Source: JBOHER01 sp050701115
GTDB lineage: Bacteria > Actinomycetota > Actinomycetes > Mycobacteriales > Pseudonocardiaceae
Assembly (NCBI GenBank): GCA_050701115.1
Contig: JBOHER010000220.1
Location: 1 to 9,405 of the forward strand
Direction of reading: 5' to 3'
Length of the DNA: 9,405 bases
The translations under genes and the position numbers were made by a program. The notes under the pieces are model-generated. The model did no database searches and was not told where the DNA came from. It saw only the letters and a program-made list of their open reading frames with translations. This document shows positions 5,804 through 9,405 of this stretch, piece after piece (position 1 is the stretch's first letter; each line of letters starts with the position of its first letter).

Positions 5804-6586
5804 TTGGGCGCGCTGGTAGTAGCTGAAGGTGGCGAGTTCACACCCCCGGGCGTCCGGGACTTCTTTCTCCCGCCGATCTTCGGCGAGGTCACCAAGCCGA
5901 TGGTCCTTGTCGTACTCTCAGTGATCATCATCGCGACCTTCTTCCTGGTCGCCTCCCGAAACCTCAAGGTCGTTCCTGGCAAGTTGCAGTTCACCGCCGA
6001 GTCCGTCTACGACTTCGGGCGCAACACGATCGCCAGGGAACAGATCGGTTCCAAGGATTTCCGTCCCTTCGTTCCGCTGATCCTCGCCCTGTTCACCTTC
6101 ATACTGGTGAACAACATCTTCGGGATCATTCCGTTGGTCCAGTTCCCGACGATGTCGCACATCGGGTTCCCGCTGGCGCTGTCGGTACTGGTGGTGTACC
6201 CCGTCTACCACATCGTGGGGATGCGCAGGCACGGCGTCGGCGGCTACCTGAAGAACCAGTTGTTCCCGCCGGGCGCGCCGAAGGCGGTGTACCTGCTGCT
6301 GGCGCCGATCGAGTTCTTCTCGAAGTTCGTGATGAACCCGATCACGCTCGCCATCCGTGTGTTTGCCGCCATGTTCGCCGGGCACCTGATTCTGTTGGTG
6401 TTCACCTTGGCCGGCGAGTTCCTGCTGTTCGAAGCCACCGGTGTGGTCAAAGCGGTGTCCGCGATCTCGTTCGCCTTCGCCATCGCGATGACCTTCCTGG
6501 AAGCACTGATCCAGGTGATCCAGGCCTACATCTTCGCCCTGCTGTCGGCCAGCTATATCGGCATGGCTCTGGCAGAAGAGCACTGA
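5804..6586 (+). CDS. atpB: F0F1 ATP synthase subunit a
   Basis: Subunit a forms the two proton half-channels beside the c-ring. With the TTG start the product has 260 residues and five or six membrane helices. The essential helix arginine is Arg185 in NPITLAIRVFAAMFAGH (Escherichia coli Arg210), and the late motif IQAYIF includes Gln240 (E. coli Gln252). Compared with E. coli, position 219 is His (His194) and position 245 is Glu (Glu233), the exchanged pair seen in mitochondrial-type a subunits. The usual Gly-Asn after the Arg helix start is Ala-Ala (188-189). TTG at 5804 was chosen because GAAGGAG ends 6 nt upstream and the resulting N-terminus (GALVVAEGG) resembles those of AtpE and AtpF. 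A GTG at 5723 would add 27 unlikely residues, including a TTA codon. The protein ends EEH, as family members often do. Confidence 0.93.
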   Translation: MGALVVAEGGEFTPPGVRDFFLPPIFGEVTKPMVLVVLSVIIIATFFLVASRNLKVVPGKLQFTAESVYDFGRNTIAREQIGSKDFRPFVPLILALFTFILVNNIFGIIPLVQFPTMSHIGFPLALSVLVVYPVYHIVGMRRHGVGGYLKNQLFPPGAPKAVYLLLAPIEFFSKFVMNPITLAIRVFAAMFAGHLILLVFTLAGEFLLFEATGVVKAVSAISFAFAIAMTFLEALIQVIQAYIFALLSASYIGMALAEEH

Positions 6587-6611
6587 CAAGACAACCAACG
6601 AAAGCCCCCGA

Positions 6612-6627
6612 TCCGCGTAGTAGCGGA
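6612..6627 (+). other. Small stem-loop in the atpB-atpE gap
   Basis: TCCGC (6612-6616) and GCGGA (6623-6627) can pair around a 6-nt loop in the 64-nt spacer before atpE. The atpE message is generally needed in excess, because 8 to 15 c subunits are made per complex, and spacer structure can help; that link is inference. The stem lies just before the ribosome-binding stretch GGAAAGGG (6634-6641), which is 9 nt from the GTG start. Confidence 0.3.
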
Positions 6628-6650
6628 CCGATTGGAAAGGGAAAACGCAC

Positions 6651-6902
6651 GTGAGCAACATTGTTCTCGCCCAGGAAGCCGCACAGAGCATCAACCCGGG
6701 TCTGGCCATGATCGGTTACGGTCTCGGCGCGATCGGCCCCGGTATCGGTGTGGGTCTGATCTGGTCCGCGGTCATCAACGGCACCGCCCGCCAGCCGGAG
6801 GCGCAGGGCAAGCTGATGGGCATCGCCTGGACGACCTTCGTTCTGGTCGAGGTGCTGGCGCTGATCGGCCTGGTGCTGTACTTCATCGCTTCCGCTGCCT
6901 GA
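6651..6902 (+). CDS. atpE: F0F1 ATP synthase subunit c
   Basis: Subunit c forms the rotating proton-carrying ring. The 83-residue hairpin has a glycine-rich first helix (GYGLGAIGPGIGVG, 22-35), the polar loop RQPE (47-50) that contacts gamma/epsilon, and a second helix carrying the ion-binding carboxylate Glu67 in FVLVEVLALIG. A Gln in the first helix and a Ser/Thr after the Glu, which typify sodium-coupled rings, are absent, so proton coupling is expected. The start is GTG at 6651, after GGAAAGGG with a 9-nt gap. Glu67 corresponds to the carboxylate at the bedaquiline site in mycobacteria. The N-terminus MSNIVLAQEA is longer and more polar than the E. coli form and resembles the neighbouring subunits. 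Confidence 0.97.
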   Translation: MSNIVLAQEAAQSINPGLAMIGYGLGAIGPGIGVGLIWSAVINGTARQPEAQGKLMGIAWTTFVLVEVLALIGLVLYFIASAA

Positions 6903-6943
6903 GTTAGCCGCTCAGCCAAGAGCACTGCGTTGGGAGTCGATTG

Positions 6944-7480
6944 ATGAAGACATACGTGTTGGCCGCCGAGGGAGAGCTGAATCCGGTTCTTCCGCACACG
7001 TCCGAGATGATCCTCGGGCTGGTCGCCTTCGGGCTTCTGCTGTTCGTGCTGTGGAAGTTCGTCGTGCCGCGCTTCGAGAAGCTCTACGAGGAGCGCACCG
7101 AGAAGATCGAGGGTGGCATCGACAAGGCCGAGAAGGCTCAGGCAGAGGCCGAGCGGGCGCTGCAGCAGTACAACGCGCAGCTGGCCGAGGCGCGCACCGA
7201 GGCCGCCAAGATCCGCGATGACGCCCGGCTGGAGGCCGAGCAGATCAAGGAGGAGATCGAGGCCGAGGCACGGGCCAGCTCCGCACGCATTGTCGCGCAG
7301 GGCGAGGCCCAGTTGCAGGCGCAGAAGGCTCAGATCGTGGCTGAGCTGCGGTCCGAGCTGGGGCGCAACTCGATCGAGCTGGCCAGCCGGATCGTCGGCG
7401 AGTCCCTCGAGGACGAGGCTCGCCGCCGCGGGACCGTCGACCGGTTCCTTGCCGAGCTGGACACGGCCGGGGCACGGTAA
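6944..7480 (+). CDS. atpF: F0F1 ATP synthase subunit b
   Basis: Subunit b forms the peripheral stalk linking subunit a to delta and F1. The 178-residue product has a short N-terminal stretch (MKTYVLAAEGELNPVLP), one membrane helix at about 22-42 (ILGLVAFGLLLFVLWKFVV), then a long charged coiled coil from about 45 to 150 rich in Ala, Glu, Lys and Arg. The ATG at 6944 is preferred over the adjacent TTG at 6941, because GGGAG (6932-6936) is then 7 nt upstream. It is a separate b gene; in mycobacteria a second b-like domain is fused to delta, which is not the case here. The next gene starts 10 nt after the stop, implying coupled translation. Confidence 0.95.
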   Translation: MKTYVLAAEGELNPVLPHTSEMILGLVAFGLLLFVLWKFVVPRFEKLYEERTEKIEGGIDKAEKAQAEAERALQQYNAQLAEARTEAAKIRDDARLEAEQIKEEIEAEARASSARIVAQGEAQLQAQKAQIVAELRSELGRNSIELASRIVGESLEDEARRRGTVDRFLAELDTAGAR

Positions 7481-7490
7481 CTAGGAAGAG

Positions 7491-8318
7491 ATGGCTGTGA
7501 CAAGCATGCATGCTGCCAGCAGGGAGGCGCTGCACCTCGCCGAGAACCGCCTCGACGAGGTGCTCGGCGACGCGGACGCCAACCCCTCGGTGGTCGGCGA
7601 GGAGCTGTACTCCTTCGCGAGTGTGTTGGGAGCCGAGATCTCGCTGCGGCGAGCGGTGGCTGACGCGTCCGCCACGGAGGAGGCGCGCAAAGGCCTGGTG
7701 CGCGGGATGCTGGAAGGCAAGCTGAGCGAGCCGACGCTGCGGGTGCTCGACACCGTGGTCACCAGCAGGTGGTCCACCCCCCGCGAGTTGCTCGACGGCG
7801 TGCACAACCTGGCGGGCAACGCTCTGCTGATCGGCGCCGAGCGGGAAGGCAACCTGGACACCGTCGAGCACGAGTTGTTCGGCGTCGCCAGGGTGCTCAC
7901 CGACGAGCCGACTCTGGAGAGCGCGCTGTCCGACCAGGCCTCGCCCGCTGAGTCCAAGCGGAACCTGATCAGCCAGGTGTTCTCGGGCAAGATCAGCTCG
8001 ACCACGCAGACCCTGGTCGAGCAGGTTGTGGTAGCGCCGCGTGCCCGGGGTATCGCCAACGGGCTGGACGGATTGGCCGAGCAGGCGGCGCGGCGTCGCG
8101 AGCGTTCGGTCGCGCACGTGATCACCGCGAGCCCGTTGAGCGAGGAGCAGCAGAACATGCTCGCCGACCGCCTCCAGCGGATCTACGGTCGGCCGATCGC
8201 GCTGCACATCGAGCAGAAGGCAGGCCTGGTCGGTGGCCTGGTGGTCAAGGTCGGCGATGAGGTCATCGACGGCAGTTCGGCAGGCAGGATCCTGGCACTA
8301 CGCGGGCAACTGGCCTAG
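7491..8318 (+). CDS. atpH: F0F1 ATP synthase subunit delta (long actinobacterial form)
   Basis: Delta (OSCP homologue) caps the top of the alpha3beta3 head and binds subunit b. The product is 275 residues, about 100 more than E. coli delta (177). The C-terminal OSCP signature GLVGGLVVKVGDEVIDGS lies near 245-262. The extra length is an internal duplication: residues about 34-121 repeat as about 124-213, with 18 identities in the first 57 gapless positions. The start is uncertain. ATG at 7491 is only 4 nt after AGGA (7483-7486). The in-frame GTG at 7497 is better spaced and would give MTSMHAASREAL, closer to the usual N-terminus. No b-like membrane helix is fused to it. The gene follows atpF by 10 nt and is separated from atpA by an unusually long structured gap. 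Confidence 0.94.
   Translation: MAVTSMHAASREALHLAENRLDEVLGDADANPSVVGEELYSFASVLGAEISLRRAVADASATEEARKGLVRGMLEGKLSEPTLRVLDTVVTSRWSTPRELLDGVHNLAGNALLIGAEREGNLDTVEHELFGVARVLTDEPTLESALSDQASPAESKRNLISQVFSGKISSTTQTLVEQVVVAPRARGIANGLDGLAEQAARRRERSVAHVITASPLSEEQQNMLADRLQRIYGRPIALHIEQKAGLVGGLVVKVGDEVIDGSSAGRILALRGQLA
7590..8129 (+). repeat. Intragenic duplication encoding two OSCP-like helical domains in AtpH
   Basis: Protein segments at 7590-7853 (residues 34-121) and 7860-8129 (residues 124-213) align with a 90-residue period. Shared landmarks are EL (38/128), VL (45/135), L..A..D (52-58/142-148), GK.S..T (76-82/166-172) and VV (89-90/179-180). A two-residue length difference falls in the following loop before matching GxxxLAxxA segments. 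The DNA has diverged, so the duplication is old. Confidence 0.75.
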
Positions 8319-8347
8319 GCACAACACAAACCAACTTGGCAACTGGC
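8305..8347 (+). repeat. Short direct repeat GGCAACTGGC flanking the atpH stop
   Basis: GGCAACTGGC occurs at 8305-8314, where it encodes the last residues of AtpH, and again at 8338-8347 in the following spacer, 33 nt apart. It may mark a small duplication at the start of the atpH-atpA gap, or be coincidental. Confidence 0.4.
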
Positions 8348-8352
8348 AGACC

Positions 8353-8360
8353 AAAGGAGG
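8353..8360 (+). promoter_or_regulatory. Strong Shine-Dalgarno sequence without a start codon
   Basis: AAAGGAGG matches the 16S rRNA anti-Shine-Dalgarno better than any site used by the genes here, yet no ATG, GTG or TTG follows within the normal distance. ATT at 8369 is the only near-canonical candidate. Its last two G residues are part of the closing stem of the element at 8359-8463, so folding would partly hide it. Confidence 0.5.
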
Positions 8361-8463
8361 GCTATTCGATTCAGCCGACAGGGGCCGCCCGCCAGGGTGG
8401 CTCGTGGTGGCTGGAGCACTGCAACAGTTGTACGGAACGTGCGCTGACAACTTCGAATAGCCC
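8359..8463 (+). ncRNA. Candidate 105-nt structured RNA element between atpH and atpA
   Basis: A perfect 11-bp closing helix joins GGGCTATTCGA (8359-8369) to TCGAATAGCCC (8453-8463). Inside it, TCAGC (8371-8375) pairs with GCTGA (8443-8447). Arm A pairs GCCGCC (8384-8389) with GGTGGC (8406-8411, one G-U) around a GCCA-GGG-TGGC hairpin (8391-8401). Arm B pairs GCAC (8416-8419) with GTGC (8439-8442) around a small hairpin (8420-8432). A competing 6-bp helix, AGTTGT (8426-8431) with ACAACT (8447-8452), excludes arm B and the inner stem but is compatible with the closing helix. It could be a cis-acting leader of atpA, an RNA processing or stability element, or the remnant of a small inverted-repeat mobile element. 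I recognise no known RNA family. No target-site duplication was seen. Confidence 0.5.
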
Positions 8464-8473
8464 GACTGATAAG
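8444..8473 (+). promoter_or_regulatory. Possible internal promoter for atpA
   Basis: CTGACA (8444-8449; one mismatch to TTGACA) and GATAAG (8468-8473; four of six to TATAAT) are 18 bp apart, an acceptable housekeeping sigma spacing. Transcription would begin near 8480, about 24 nt before the atpA ATG. The -35 lies inside the structured element. This is a consensus match only. Confidence 0.3.
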
Positions 8474-8492
8474 TGAGATACCGATAGTGAGA
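8468..8492 (+). repeat. Near-direct repeat GATAAGTGAGA / GATAGTGAGA before atpA
   Basis: GATAAGTGAGA at 8468-8478 recurs with one base deleted as GATAGTGAGA at 8483-8492. AGTGAGA is identical in both, 14 nt apart. It lies immediately upstream of the weak atpA ribosome-binding stretch GGGA (8495-8498). Its function is unknown: a regulator site, a slippage product or chance. Confidence 0.4.
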
Positions 8493-8503
8493 GCGGGAAC
8501 GAC

Positions 8504-9405
8504 ATGGCGGAGCTGACGATCTCCTCGGACGAGATCCGCAGTGCGATCGAGAACTACGTCTCGAGTTACGCCCCGGACGTGAGCCGGGAAGAGGTCGGCG
8601 TTGTCGCCGACGCAGGTGACGGCATTGCCCACGTCGAGGGTCTTCCCTCGGCGATGGCCAACGAGCTGCTGGAATTCCCCGGCGGCGTGCTCGGCGTGGC
8701 GCTGAACCTCGACGCCCGCCAGATCGGTGTCGCGATCCTGGGTGACTTCGAGTCTGTCGAAGAGGGCCAGGAGGTCAAGCGGACCGGCCGGATTCTGTCC
8801 GTGCCGGTCGGCGAGGGCTACCTCGGCCGGGTTGTCGACCCGCTGGGCAAGCCGATCGACGGCCTCGGCGAGGTCGCATCGGAGGGCCGCCGTGCCCTTG
8901 AACTGCAGGCCGCCTCGGTGGTCCAGCGTCAACCGGTCTCCGAGCCGCTGCAGACCGGTATCACCGCGATCGACGCGATGACCCCGATCGGCCGCGGTCA
9001 GCGTCAGCTGATCATCGGTGACCGCAAGACCGGCAAGACCGCAGTCTGCGTGGACACGATCATCAACCAGAAAGCCAACTGGGAGTCCGGCGACCCGCAG
9101 AAGCAGGTGCGCTGCATCTACGTCGCGATCGGCCAGAAGGGCTCCACCATCGCCGCGGTGCGCAAATCCCTCGAGGACGCGGGCGCCCTGGTATACACCA
9201 CCATCGTGGCCGCCCCGGCCTCCGACTCCGCCGGGTACAAGTGGCTGGCCCCCTACACCGGTTCGGCCATCGGCCAGCACTGGATGTACCAGGGCAAGCA
9301 CGTGCTGGTGGTCTTCGACGACCTGACCAAGCAGGCCGAGGCCTACCGTGCGATCTCGCTGCTGCTGCGCCGCCCGCCGGGCCGCGAGGCGTTCCCCGGT
9401 GACGT
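8504..9405 (+). CDS. atpA: F0F1 ATP synthase subunit alpha (5' part; runs off the window)
   Basis: Alpha carries the non-catalytic nucleotide site and alternates with beta in the F1 head. Only the first 300 codons plus two bases of an expected gene of about 545 codons are present; the truncation is the window edge. The N-terminal beta-barrel part (about 25-95, with VGVVADAGDGIAHVEGLP) is followed by the nucleotide-binding domain. That domain has PIGRGQRQLIIGDRKTGKT, with the P-loop GDRKTGKT at 172-179; Lys at the fourth P-loop position, where E. coli has Gln, also occurs in mycobacterial alpha. Walker B aspartates are D272-D273 in HVLVVFDDLTKQ. The ATG at 8504 is 5 nt after GGGA, a weak ribosome-binding site, and gives the usual MAELTISSDEIR start. 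It is preceded by 185 nt of structured spacer rather than the usual short gap. Confidence 0.97.
   Translation, partial: MAELTISSDEIRSAIENYVSSYAPDVSREEVGVVADAGDGIAHVEGLPSAMANELLEFPGGVLGVALNLDARQIGVAILGDFESVEEGQEVKRTGRILSVPVGEGYLGRVVDPLGKPIDGLGEVASEGRRALELQAASVVQRQPVSEPLQTGITAIDAMTPIGRGQRQLIIGDRKTGKTAVCVDTIINQKANWESGDPQKQVRCIYVAIGQKGSTIAAVRKSLEDAGALVYTTIVAAPASDSAGYKWLAPYTGSAIGQHWMYQGKHVLVVFDDLTKQAEAYRAISLLLRRPPGREAFPGD

Noticed and set aside
6651..6902. Sodium-coupled c subunit
   Set aside because: The first-helix Gln and the Ser/Thr following the carboxylate are missing, so a proton-binding site is expected.
6944..8318. Mycobacterial-type b-delta fusion
   Set aside because: atpF and atpH have separate stops and starts 10 nt apart, and AtpH has no membrane helix.
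8359..8463. tRNA-like gene (7-bp GGGCTAT/ATAGCCC acceptor-like ends and TTCGAAT near the 3' end)
   Set aside because: The bases before the 3' arm cannot form a T-arm, the element is too long for a class I tRNA, and no anticodon arm can be placed.
8359..8463. Miniature inverted-repeat transposable element
   Set aside because: Kept only as an alternative: the 11-bp ends are suggestive, but the flanks (AAAGGA and GACTGAT) show no target-site duplication, and copy number cannot be tested here.
8315..9301. Long minus-strand open frame (328 codons) opposite atpA
   Set aside because: It is a GC-bias shadow of atpA; the plus-strand protein carries clear alpha-subunit motifs while the minus frame has none.

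Overview
The window is a high-GC actinobacterial chromosome segment. The pattern fits a Pseudonocardiaceae-like genome: GC-rich third codon positions, GTG and TTG starts, the order prfA-prmC-tsaC-wecA-atpIBEFHA (the backbone also known from Mycobacterium), separate atpF and atpH rather than the mycobacterial b-delta fusion, and a long delta subunit. The family assignment is inference from gene order and protein style, not from a database search.

Layout. (1) Positions 62-2168, plus strand: prfA (release factor 1) and prmC (the methyltransferase acting on the release-factor GGQ glutamine), with a 172-nt spacer holding a GC hairpin and an 18-bp tandem repeat that triplicates a ribosome-binding sequence. 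(2) Positions 2165-3226, minus strand: one FAD/NADPH monooxygenase-like gene, the only opposite-strand gene. It is convergent with prmC, and the two genes share a CTAG palindrome as their stop codons. (3) Positions 3321-5591, plus strand: tsaC (tRNA t6A pathway), wecA (polyprenyl-phosphate GlcNAc-1-phosphate transferase) and an atpI-like membrane protein, tightly packed. (4) A 212-nt non-coding leader with a 20-bp inverted repeat over a possible -10 box, a hairpin and a strong ribosome-binding site that points to a TTG start for atpB. (5) Positions 5804-9405, plus strand: atpB, atpE, atpF, atpH and the first 300 codons of atpA, i.e. the F0 sector (a, c, b), the delta stalk and the start of F1 alpha. 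The window ends inside atpA.

How the genes work together. prfA and prmC are an enzyme-substrate pair in translation termination, tsaC serves tRNA modification, wecA begins cell-wall glycan assembly at the membrane, and the atp genes encode the rotary ATP synthase. The monooxygenase gene looks like a later insertion into this otherwise collinear housekeeping block.

Most unusual points. The 185-nt gap between atpH and atpA, a place where atp operons are normally tight, holds a 105-nt element closed by a perfect 11-bp stem. It has internal arms and a competing alternative helix, preceded by a strong Shine-Dalgarno sequence that has no start codon. The delta subunit carries an internal tandem duplication with a period of about 90 residues. 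The a, c and b subunits share a short aligned N-terminal motif. No CRISPR array, tRNA, rRNA or insertion sequence was seen.
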